Source: UBA3478 sp965662045 (GTDB lineage Bacteria > Bacteroidota > Bacteroidia > Flavobacteriales > Flavobacteriaceae). From it: a stretch of 64,000 nucleotides of DNA. Shown piece by piece: positions 29,061-35,076 of this stretch; the stretch's first letter is position 1; every line of letters starts with the position of its first letter. The stretch is from contig CBFIGE010000004.1 in the NCBI GenBank assembly GCA_965662045.1, positions 62,001 to 126,000 of the forward strand. The letters are read 5' to 3'. Both the position numbers and the translations under genes were made by a program. Under the pieces are notes generated by a model. The model did no database searches, was not told the DNA's origin, and worked only from the letters and a program-made list of their open reading frames with translations.

Positions 29061-29449
29061 TTCTTTTTTCGTTTAGCTAATAGCTCTGGGTTTTTAAGCG
29101 GGTTATCTTCACCTTTCAAAGAGCGATTCACCTTATCCATATAATCCAAGGAGTCGTCTATAAAGAAAAGCAGTTCAGGCATTCTTCGAATTTGGTGCCT
29201 TGTTCGTTGTGCAACTTCGTGTTTGATGAGAGCAGCATTTGATTTTATTCCTTCGATTAATTCTTGGGCTTTGCCAGAAGGAAATATGCTGAGGTAAACT
29301 TTGGCAATAGATAGATCGACACTAACACGAACTTTTGAAACTGAAATTATGGTTCCTAGTAGACCGCCATCTTGGGCTGCCCGCTGTAAAATTTCAGCAA
29401 GGTCTTTCTGAATGAGGGCTGCAAACTTTTTTTGTCTTTCTGATTCCAT
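29057..29449 (-). CDS. rbfA: Ribosome-binding factor A
   Basis: 130 aa. RbfA assists 30S subunit maturation near the 16S 5' end. The KH-like fold is recognisable: KKFAALIQKDLAEILQRA at the start, ISVSKVRVSVDLSIAKVYLSIF, then the helix-kink-helix containing HEVAQRTRHQIRRMPELLFFIDDSLDY. The length is normal. It begins at ATG 29449 with a -7 box only 7 bp upstream, and overlaps the downstream permease by 4 bp. Confidence 0.95.
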   Translation of the reverse strand: MESERQKKFAALIQKDLAEILQRAAQDGGLLGTIISVSKVRVSVDLSIAKVYLSIFPSGKAQELIEGIKSNAALIKHEVAQRTRHQIRRMPELLFFIDDSLDYMDKVNRSLKGEDNPLKNPELLAKRKKK

Positions 29450-29456
29450 CTTAACT

Positions 29457-29464
29457 CAAAGATA
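29457..29464 (-). promoter_or_regulatory. Predicted -7 box for rbfA
   Basis: Minus-strand TATCTTTG, exact TAnnTTTG. The expected start near 29450-29452 falls right at the ATG (29449), so the message would be leaderless or nearly so. No consensus -33. Confidence 0.5.
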
Positions 29465-29589
29465 CTGCAAAACTTAAACCTTTAACACCAAGCTTAACTT
29501 GTATGGCCCCTTATCATTTTTTTGGAACAATAAAGTTTATGATGCTGCGGAGAACGTAGATTGAATCTTTTTTTATTTGAGATTTGGAT

Positions 29590-29597
29590 TATCTTTG
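29590..29597 (+). promoter_or_regulatory. Predicted -7 box upstream of the CAU tRNA
   Basis: TATCTTTG, exact TAnnTTTG, 86 bp before the tRNA 5' end. No -33 TTG at 19-bp spacing. Plausible tRNA promoter with a processed leader. Confidence 0.45.
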
Positions 29598-29682
29598 CAC
29601 GACATTTAGGATTGTCTTTTCAAACGAAAAGCTTGAAGATAATCTGTTGCGAAATTCAAAACAGTATATTGTGATGAATTTA

Positions 29683-29759
29683 GGTCCTATAGCTCAGTTG
29701 GTTAGAGTAGCTGACTCATAATCAGTTGGTCCCTGGTTCGAGCCCAGGTGGGACCACCA
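29683..29759 (+). tRNA. tRNA with anticodon CAU (elongator Met or lysidine-type Ile2)
   Basis: Intact cloverleaf. Acceptor GGTCCTA (29683-29689) pairs with TGGGACC (29749-29755), discriminator A, and CCA is encoded (29757-29759). D-arm GCTC...GAGT. Anticodon stem GCTGA/TCAGT has loop CTCATAA, anticodon CAT. T-arm CCTGG-TTCGAGC-CCAGG. A CAU tRNA can be elongator Met or Ile2 (after TilS modification), and I cannot separate these by eye. Its 3' end is the left boundary of an accessory island; bases 29745-29758 recur exactly at 34985-34998. Confidence 0.95.
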
Positions 29760-29763
29760 ACAA

Positions 29764-29809
29764 AAACCCTTAACTATCTAAAAACCAGATAGTTGAGGGT
29801 TTCTTTTTT
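29764..29809 (+). terminator. Rho-independent terminator after the CAU tRNA
   Basis: 16-bp stem (29764-29779 with 29787-29802, one G.T pair), 7-nt loop, then C and six T. Very strong terminator shape, 4 bp after the encoded CCA. Confidence 0.9.
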
Positions 29810-29835
29810 CCCAAAAAGTGAGGGTGAGTTCCAAG

Positions 29836-29848
29836 TTGAGTTCCAAAT
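29836..29848 (+). repeat. 13-bp direct repeat, left copy (partner 30838-30850)
   Basis: TTGAGTTCCAAAT occurs at 29836-29848 and again at 30838-30850, flanking the DUF5655 gene exactly on both sides. An extra GAGTTCCAA lies just upstream of the left copy. Possibly recombination scars of a one-gene cassette. Confidence 0.6.
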
Positions 29849-29879
29849 ACATTATATTTAGTTGGTTAAATAAAACAAT

Positions 29880-30815
29880 GTGGATCTATATTCAATAAAC
29901 GGAAACAAACTAAAGAACGTAGAATTAAACTCATTCAAAAAAGAAAGAGAAATACAAGATATAGTTGAAAAAAACACTGAAACTTTATTTGAGGTTGACT
30001 TTGTAAGTTCAGAGTTTACAATAGAGGAATTTAGAATAGATACGTTATGTTTTGACAACGAAACAAAGTCGTTTGTTATTATTGAGTACAAAAAGGGAAG
30101 TAGTTATTCTGTAATTGACCAAGGTTACTCTTATCTGTCAAAGATGTTAAATAATAAAGACAGTTTTGTTTTAGAGTATTGTAGAAAAAAAAACGTTTCT
30201 GTAGATGTTGAGATAGACTGGTCACAATCCAGAATAATTTTTGTATCACCATCATTTAACTCATATCAAATAAACAGTGTAAATTTTCAAGACATTCCAT
30301 TTGAATTATGGGAGATTAAACGATTTGATAATAACACAGTAGTTTTAAATCAACATTTGTCTAAATCTAATCAAAGGATAAAAAATATTGTTAGCGGAAA
30401 AGACACAATCATAGATAAAGTTAACGATGAAGTTAAAGTTCAAACTAGGGATGATTTCTTTGATGAGTTAAATGAAAACATGAAAGAAATAATTAATGAA
30501 CTAGAGGATAAATTGTCATCATTCGACGATGTTCATTTTAATTATAAAAAGAAGTATTTAGGAGTTTGGAAAAACAAAAAGGTGATATTTTATGTAAACA
30601 GAAAGAAAGATTATTTTCATATAGATATAAATAGGGGTATCCATTTTGGAGGTAAAGTCGAAGAACTTAAAAATATCTTTACTCTTGACGACTCAAAAAA
30701 AATGTTTAAAGAATGGAACAACAAGTATAAAAAGTTATATCAATGTAAATTAAAAAACACAGATAACTTAGATTATTTTGTTCTGATGATAAAACAAAAG
30801 TACGACACACTGTAA
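29880..30815 (+). CDS. DUF5655-type protein with PD-(D/E)XK nuclease-like N-terminal domain
   Basis: 311 aa. The N-terminal domain has the restriction-nuclease-like active-site pattern: FRIDTLCFD (Asp54), then SFVIIEYKK (Glu69-x-Lys71), then VIDQGYSYL. This layout is shared by a family of mobile, often tRNA- or defence-associated proteins. The C-terminal about 110 residues (KKKYLGVWKNKKVIFYVNRKKDYFHI) fit DUF5655. The GTG at 29880 (MDLYSINGNKL) gives the family N-terminus; the ATG at 29878 is out of frame. Strongly A+T-rich. It sits alone between two 13-bp direct repeats next to the tRNA. Function unproven; a DNA-directed nuclease is inferred. Confidence 0.8.
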   Translation: MDLYSINGNKLKNVELNSFKKEREIQDIVEKNTETLFEVDFVSSEFTIEEFRIDTLCFDNETKSFVIIEYKKGSSYSVIDQGYSYLSKMLNNKDSFVLEYCRKKNVSVDVEIDWSQSRIIFVSPSFNSYQINSVNFQDIPFELWEIKRFDNNTVVLNQHLSKSNQRIKNIVSGKDTIIDKVNDEVKVQTRDDFFDELNENMKEIINELEDKLSSFDDVHFNYKKKYLGVWKNKKVIFYVNRKKDYFHIDINRGIHFGGKVEELKNIFTLDDSKKMFKEWNNKYKKLYQCKLKNTDNLDYFVLMIKQKYDTL

Positions 30816-30835
30816 AATTATGGTTTTCAAGACCT

Positions 30836-30873
30836 CATTGAGTTCCAAATTCAGGGATTTATGGAACTCAGTG
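30836..30873. other. 12-bp-stem hairpin downstream of the DUF5655 gene
   Basis: 30836-30847 pairs with 30862-30873 (one T.G pair), loop 14 nt. It contains the right direct repeat. No T-run follows, so it is not a standard intrinsic terminator; it could stabilise the mRNA 3' end or be a recombination site. Confidence 0.55.
30838..30850 (+). repeat. 13-bp direct repeat, right copy (partner 29836-29848)
   Basis: TTGAGTTCCAAAT, identical to the copy before the DUF5655 gene. It also forms the left arm of the hairpin at 30836-30873. Confidence 0.6.
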
Positions 30874-30897
30874 AGTCCGTAACGAAAATATAAAATA

Positions 30898-30939
30898 TTG
30901 ATTATCAACATTTTATACAAACGGTTCAAGTCCAGGTGG
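30898..30939 (+). repeat. Degenerate tRNA 3'-half copy (shared with 34949-34991)
   Basis: Contains GGTTCAAGTCCAGGTGG (30923-30939), 15 of 17 identical to the T-arm/acceptor of the CAU tRNA (29735-29751). The preceding TTGATTATCA and TATACAAAC recur as TTGATAATCA and TATACAAAC at 34949 and 34964 in the same order and near-equal spacing. This shows common descent of the two copies. Confidence 0.6.
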
Positions 30940-30946
30940 AGCTCTG

Positions 30947-31091
30947 ACCAGGGTTGTAGTCAAAAAACATTAATTTTTAAGATTGTTCAAACTTCTAACT
31001 AGAATGCTTTGATTGTCGAATCATAAAGACGAGTATAACTTTACGATAATCAGCAGATAGAACCTTTCTTTTGGGGTAGGTTGTACCACCA
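30947..31091 (+). repeat. Diverged ~145-bp direct repeat, copy 1 (partner 34853-34998)
   Basis: Both copies begin ACCAGGGTT, have an A-run about 10 nt later, contain GATAATCA about 100 nt in, and end in a tRNA acceptor-like string. In copy 1 the end is AGGTTGTACCACCA (31078-31091), 12 of 14 identical to tRNA bases 29746-29759. The middle is only weakly alignable. Confidence 0.5.
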
Positions 31092-31248
31092 GTGCCAAAG
31101 TATCTTATATTGAAAATCAATAAGTGAGGAGTTCTTATTTACTTCAAAACGGCATACGGAAATTAACTGTATATTATTTTTATTACTTTGATACTCTAGC
31201 ATGACTCGTACCTTTTGGACTGAAATATAATAGTTATTACTTTAATTA

Positions 31249-33099
31249 ATGAGAATATTATTTATACTTGGTTTACTGTTGATCCATTCCGCATGTGACT
31301 CTTCACAACAGGACACTCCCAATATTGTATGGTTGATTACTGAAGACAATTCTCCCCAACACATGCAATTGTATAACGAAGGAGGGGTTTCTATGCCAAC
31401 CGTTGAAAAATTAGCCAAAGAGGGCATTGTATTTGACAATGCGTTCTCCACTGCGCCTGTTTGCTCTGTCGCACGTAGCACTCTTATTACTGGATGTTAC
31501 GCCCCAAGAATATTTACACAGTTTCACCGTAGAGCTGAACATGTTCCTTTGCCTGAAAAAGTAATGCCCTTTCCCTACTTTCTCAAACAAGCAGGATACT
31601 ATACAACTAATAATCATAAACAAGATTATAACTTTATTCTACCTGATGGAGTTTGGGATGAATCCTTTAAAAAAGCTTCTTATAAAAACAGAAAGAAAGG
31701 ACAACCTTTTTTTCATGTAGAAAATCACACGGTTACTCATGAAGGGAGCTTACATTTCGATCAAATCTCAATCGATGAAACCCCAGATGAAACTCTAGAA
31801 CACATCAGAGTTTTCCCTTATCATCCCAACACCAAAACCTTTAGGTATTCCTATCACCATTTTCAAAACCAACATATTTTGGCGGATGAGCAAATGGGGA
31901 AATTTATTGATGAGCTCGAACAAGAAGGGCTTATGGAGAATACCATTATTTTCTATTTTGGAGATCATGGGGGCGTTCTCCCTAGAAGTAAAGGATATGC
32001 CTATGAAAGCGGTTTACATGTTCCTTTGGTGGTATATGTTCCCGAAAAGTGGAAACACCTTTTTGACCACAACAAGGGGTCAAGAACAAATACCTTTGTT
32101 GAATTTGTAGACTTTGGCCCCACGGTATTATCATTGACCGGAATTGAACCACCACAAGGCATAGATGGTACGGCTGTGCTAGGAAAATTTTCAGAGCCAT
32201 TAAAAATTAAAAAGAAAAATACTGCCTTTGGATATGCTGATCGCTTTGATGAAAAATATGATTTGGTCAGAACTCTTAGAGTAGGAAAATACAAATACAC
32301 CCGAAACTTTCAACCCTTTAACATTGATGGACTGTTTAATTTTTATCGTTACAAAATGTTAGCTTTTAAAGAGTGGAAGACACTATATAGATCTGGAAAG
32401 CTAAATGCCGAACAGCGTCAATTTTTTGAATTCAAAAAATCTGAGGCATTATATGATTTAGAGAACGACCCTCATGAGTTGAATGACCTTTCTGAAAGTT
32501 CAGGGCATCAAGAAATACTCAGAAGTCTGAGGAATCAGTTGCATGAAAAACTGTCTACATTACCCGATTTGAGTTTTTATCCAGAGCCTTTTTTATTGGA
32601 AAATGCACTCGAAAATCCTGTAGATTTTGGCAAAAAACATCAAGAAGAAATAAAAGAATTGATTGCTATTGCCAACTTGAATTTGTTGAGTTTTGGTAAA
32701 GCACGAGATAAAATAAAGCAAGCCTTGGACGATGATAATCCCTGGAAGAGATATTGGGGCTTGATAGCATGCTCTTCATTTGGAGAAGAGGCCAATAGTT
32801 TTACTCCTCAAATTCAAAACCTTTTGAATAAAGATCGAGAAAATTTAGTAAGACTTCGAGCTTTAGAATACTGCATGCTGAATCAAAAACCCTTTAGCTC
32901 AAATATCCCTGAAGAATTACTAAGAAACTCTAAGTCTGAGACAGAAGCTAATTTGATACTCAACAGTTTTGCTCTTATTAAAAGTTTAAATCCTGATTTT
33001 GAACTCAACTTAACAAAAGACATTTTTCCATTCGAATGGTATGATGAACCCAATGATTTGGTCAACCGAAGAATGGATTATTTAATGGGTAACCCCTAA
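31249..33099 (+). CDS. S1-family sulfatase, lipoprotein
   Basis: 616 aa. Lipobox Cys16 (IHSAC). The sulfatase core begins TPNIVWLITEDNSP with an acidic metal-binding pair. The formylglycine site is Cys72-Ser-Val-Ala-Arg76, with Val where Pro or Ala is usual. GDHGGVLPRSKGYAYESGLHVPLV is the second catalytic block. The last about 150 residues (WKRYWGLIACSSFGEE...) look like HEAT-type helical repeats, often seen in sulfamidase-like sulfatases of marine Bacteroidota. It probably acts on sulfated glycans outside the cytoplasm. It sits alone in the island; the matching maturase is not in the window. Confidence 0.92.
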   Translation: MRILFILGLLLIHSACDSSQQDTPNIVWLITEDNSPQHMQLYNEGGVSMPTVEKLAKEGIVFDNAFSTAPVCSVARSTLITGCYAPRIFTQFHRRAEHVPLPEKVMPFPYFLKQAGYYTTNNHKQDYNFILPDGVWDESFKKASYKNRKKGQPFFHVENHTVTHEGSLHFDQISIDETPDETLEHIRVFPYHPNTKTFRYSYHHFQNQHILADEQMGKFIDELEQEGLMENTIIFYFGDHGGVLPRSKGYAYESGLHVPLVVYVPEKWKHLFDHNKGSRTNTFVEFVDFGPTVLSLTGIEPPQGIDGTAVLGKFSEPLKIKKKNTAFGYADRFDEKYDLVRTLRVGKYKYTRNFQPFNIDGLFNFYRYKMLAFKEWKTLYRSGKLNAEQRQFFEFKKSEALYDLENDPHELNDLSESSGHQEILRSLRNQLHEKLSTLPDLSFYPEPFLLENALENPVDFGKKHQEEIKELIAIANLNLLSFGKARDKIKQALDDDNPWKRYWGLIACSSFGEEANSFTPQIQNLLNKDRENLVRLRALEYCMLNQKPFSSNIPEELLRNSKSETEANLILNSFALIKSLNPDFELNLTKDIFPFEWYDEPNDLVNRRMDYLMGNP

Positions 33100-33276
33100 A
33101 TACCATAGTAGTAATCATAAATTATCAATCTTTCTTCTCAATTTATAAAAAAGTCAAACGTCAGATTGTATGAAAGGATAAAATATATTTTTATTTTACT
33201 GAAAACCCTCTAAACAATATAGTGTTTCGAGTTCGGTTGAGACCACTAGAAATACTAGTATTCTTTGGATATAGGG
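33100..33276. other. Intergenic stretch with a further tRNA-end-like scar
   Basis: 177 bp, no gene. Contains the tRNA-like 25-mer at 33224-33248. Otherwise A+T-rich without clear signals. Confidence 0.5.
33224..33248 (+). repeat. Degenerate tRNA 3' end between sulfatase and small-protein block
   Basis: Aligns without gaps to tRNA bases 29735-29759 with 18 of 25 matches, including TTCGAG and GACCAC at the right distance. Diverged, so moderate support only. Confidence 0.45.
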
Positions 33277-33474
33277 TTATAGTTTTCCTGTTTCAATTTT
33301 ACCTAATACATTCAAAACAACAATGACTAGCCCAAATGTAAATTGAAGGGTAAAAGTCCAATAAAATTCTTCTTTTTCAATTAGGTTAGCTGCTCCACTT
33401 ATCATTTGAGTAATTCCTAAGAAATACCAAAAGACTCTTCTAAAATTTGTTTTTTTGTTTTTTGCCGACGTCAT
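33277..33474 (-). CDS. Small membrane protein, function unknown
   Basis: 65 aa with two predicted membrane segments (about 14-31 and 38-57), basic N-terminus and short charged ends. I do not recognise the family. It is free-standing in the island, divergent from the HTH gene. A real gene is plausible (ATG start, hydrophobic pattern), but its short length leaves doubt. Confidence 0.5.
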   Translation of the reverse strand: MTSAKNKKTNFRRVFWYFLGITQMISGAANLIEKEEFYWTFTLQFTFGLVIVVLNVLGKIETGKL

Positions 33475-33603
33475 TGTTTACGTTGATTTTTATAAGTTAA
33501 TATACCAATTATAATCATCTATGGACGCCTAAATTACGCACCACCAAAACGTCGGGTGAATGACTAAAAGCTTTCTCTTTGAGCTAAAAACAATAAACTA
33601 ACA

Positions 33604-33834
33604 TTGTGTGGTATTAAAAAATGTACAAAGAAGAAACAGCCAGAGTTGGGCAAAACAATAATTGAATTAAGAAAACAAAAGCGGCTTACTCAAGAAGAGT
33701 TGGTTGAAAAATGTAACATTACGGTGAGAACAATTCAACGAATAGAGGCTGGAGAAACAACACCAAGAAGCTACACTATTAAAACAATTTTAAACGCAAT
33801 GGGATTTGTTTTGCGACCTTATTTTTATCTGTAA
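33604..33834 (+). CDS. Short XRE-type helix-turn-helix protein, possibly truncated
   Basis: 76 aa from TTG 33604; no ATG is available in frame upstream before a stop at 33580. The HTH is clear: LGKTIIELRKQKRLTQEELVEKCNI followed by TVRTIQRIEAGETTPRSYTIKTIL. In related flavobacterial proteins a longer C-terminal part with membrane helices follows. Here the frame ends soon after MGFVLRP, while another frame continues with a hydrophobic stretch (near 33800-33890). That suggests a frameshift or truncation. Could regulate neighbouring island genes. A strong terminator follows. Confidence 0.6.
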   Translation: MCGIKKCTKKKQPELGKTIIELRKQKRLTQEELVEKCNITVRTIQRIEAGETTPRSYTIKTILNAMGFVLRPYFYL

Positions 33835-33905
33835 TTGGCCTAATTATTTTATTGCCTTTGGAATTGTTAGAACTACTATTGTTATATAAAGCGAGTCTAA
33901 AATTA

Positions 33906-33940
33906 AAAAGCCCCCTAATCGCAGATTAGAAGGCTTTTTT
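33906..33940. terminator. Bidirectional rho-independent terminator
   Basis: CTAATC/GATTAG core with flanking GCC/GGC and an A-run before and T-run after. It works in both directions, serving the HTH gene and the convergent minus-strand pair. Confidence 0.85.
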
Positions 33941-33995
33941 CTCTAATTGTGGTCTTTTGAATTAAAGCGACTTGTCGAACTGACTGAATTTATCA

Positions 33996-34415
33996 CTACT
34001 CAAATAAATCATTTTTATCCAAGCCTTTAATGGTTGTTTTTTGAGCGTTTAAATAGAAAATAAAATGAACAAGAAGAAATATCCCCCAAATCATAAGGGT
34101 AATATCTAAGATTCTTCTAGGTTCCCATTGGGACATATAGCCCAAATAATTAATGATATAAGAGACAAGGAAGAAAACAACAAATGTTGAGAGATGAAAC
34201 CTGAAACCAATGTCTCCTATAGGCAAGAATTTATAGTCTTTTTTTCCAAAATATCTTCCTGCTATAAACATAGAAATAAAATAGATCACCGGAGGTATGA
34301 ATATGTAATCATATAACTCTGAATTTAGTAATGAGGATAATGTTATTCTGAAAATCCCAGTTATTAGTGTAATACTTACAATAAATTGAGTGAGAGTTTT
34401 AGTCGTTGTTGTCAT
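33996..34415 (-). CDS. Four-helix membrane protein, function unknown
   Basis: 139 aa with about four membrane segments (9-29, 37-53, 74-92, 104-124) and short polar ends. No family recognised. It overlaps the upstream PadR regulator by 17 bp, so the two form a regulator-membrane protein pair. In PadR operons such small membrane proteins are common partners of unknown role. Island gene. Confidence 0.65.
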   Translation of the reverse strand: MTTTTKTLTQFIVSITLITGIFRITLSSLLNSELYDYIFIPPVIYFISMFIAGRYFGKKDYKFLPIGDIGFRFHLSTFVVFFLVSYIINYLGYMSQWEPRRILDITLMIWGIFLLVHFIFYLNAQKTTIKGLDKNDLFE

Positions 34416-34770
34416 TTTGGGTTTGGTTTAATAATGATAAAATCTTTTTTTCATAAAATAGACTGATGTTTCTTTTAGTAAACTCGTCAAGCAAAGAGTC
34501 GCCTGTTTTTGTCAAAAAATAATACTTTCGGTCAGGGCCTTTATTTCCTTCTTTTAAGTTAAACTCAACAATACCTAAATGAAGATATTTTCTTAAACTT
34601 CTATATATACTTTGTTCTTCACAAGACAATGTTTTATTTGAATATTTTTCAATGAACTCTTTTATTTCATCTACATATTTTTCACCATCTCTAAGCGAAA
34701 GAAAAATCCAGAGTGTTAACTGCCCTTTCTTGTAAGTCTCTTCCCATGAATGAAGTAAATCTGAAATCAT
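34399..34770 (-). CDS. PadR-family transcriptional regulator
   Basis: 123 aa. Winged-helix DNA-binding domain of the PadR type: LTLWIFLSLRDGEKYVDEIKEFIE, then SIYRSLRKYLHLGIVEF, then the wing GPDRKYYFLTKTGDSLLDEF. The short C-terminal helix is for dimerisation. Likely autoregulates and controls the overlapping membrane-protein gene (family knowledge). The ligand is unknown. Confidence 0.88.
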   Translation of the reverse strand: MISDLLHSWEETYKKGQLTLWIFLSLRDGEKYVDEIKEFIEKYSNKTLSCEEQSIYRSLRKYLHLGIVEFNLKEGNKGPDRKYYFLTKTGDSLLDEFTKRNISLFYEKKILSLLNQTQNDNND

Positions 34771-34852
34771 TTTTAAGTATTATTCAAGTTGTATAATACA
34801 AATGTACTAAATATTTCGTAAACTGATAAAGTATGGTTCTTTTGGGACTTGA

Positions 34853-34998
34853 ACCAGGGTTTATAGTAAAAAAATCTTGATTTTCTGTGAGGTTCAGATC
34901 ACTAAACAAAAAGGTTCGGATTCAGAACGACCTAATTTATCTAACTCATTGATAATCATGGTATATACAAACCATATTCAATGGCAGGTGGGACCACC
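34853..34998 (+). repeat. Diverged ~145-bp direct repeat, copy 2, ending in exact 14-bp tRNA end
   Basis: Starts ACCAGGGTT, ends CAGGTGGGACCACC (34985-34998), identical to tRNA bases 29745-29758. Upstream strings TAACTCA and ATAATCA resemble the tRNA anticodon arm, so this may be a decayed whole 3' half. A reverse-complement T-arm-like string (GGGACTTGAACC) lies just before, at 34844-34855. This is the proposed right attachment scar. Confidence 0.6.
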
Positions 34999-35001
34999 GA
35001 T

Positions 35002-35027
35002 AAAACCCCTCTTCTTGAGGTTTTTTT
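35002..35027 (+). terminator. Terminator-like hairpin after the island's right-hand tRNA scar
   Basis: CCTC-TTCTT-GAGG stem with A-run before and seven T after. It mirrors the terminator that follows the intact tRNA and may be the original tRNA terminator displaced by insertion. Confidence 0.6.
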
Positions 35028-35076
35028 ACTTTGCTACTTATTTTTATCTTTAATCAAAATCAACAAGCAAATAAAA

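Larger units (their letters stand above)
29450..29682. other. Intergenic region between rbfA and the CAU tRNA
   Basis: 233 bp without a gene. It contains the rbfA -7 box on the minus strand (29464-29457) and a TATCTTTG box on the plus strand (29590-29597) that could drive the tRNA with about 80 nt of leader. Nothing else supported. Confidence 0.6.
30816..31248. other. Non-coding scar region between DUF5655 and sulfatase genes
   Basis: 433 bp without a supported gene. In order: the right 13-bp direct repeat within a 12-bp-stem hairpin; a tRNA-3'-half-like stretch (30898-30939); a unit of about 145 bp (30947-31091) that recurs diverged at 34853-34998 and ends in a degenerate tRNA 3' end; then the sulfatase leader. 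No clear promoter consensus for the sulfatase. Confidence 0.6.
29745..34998. mobile_element. tRNA-anchored accessory island bounded by a 14-bp duplication of the tRNA 3' end
   Basis: The last bases of the CAU tRNA (CAGGTGGGACCACC, 29745-29758) recur exactly at 34985-34998, and each copy is followed by a terminator-like hairpin. Between them are accessory genes (DUF5655 nuclease, sulfatase, HTH, PadR, small membrane proteins) and further degenerate copies of the tRNA 3' half. This is the layout of site-specific insertion at a tRNA 3' end (attL/attR). No integrase, transposase or phage gene is present, so this is a remnant or a passively acquired island. Inference, not proof. Confidence 0.6.
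34771..35076. other. Non-coding right end of the island
   Basis: 306 bp. Contains the second copy of the ~145-bp diverged repeat with the exact 14-bp tRNA end, a terminator-like hairpin, and the leader of the MBL gene. No gene supported. A frame open from 34981 through the tRNA scar into the MBL gene is an artefact. Confidence 0.6.

Noticed and set aside
33277..33834. Toxin-antitoxin pair (small membrane protein plus HTH)
   Set aside because: Genes are divergent and 129 bp apart, with no toxin signature; the HTH gene looks truncated.
29745..34998. Prophage or active integrative element
   Set aside because: No integrase, transposase, structural or replication gene; only scars and cargo remain.
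34981..35076. Longer start of the MBL gene
   Set aside because: This stretch is the tRNA scar plus a terminator. A proper signal peptide begins at ATG 35077.
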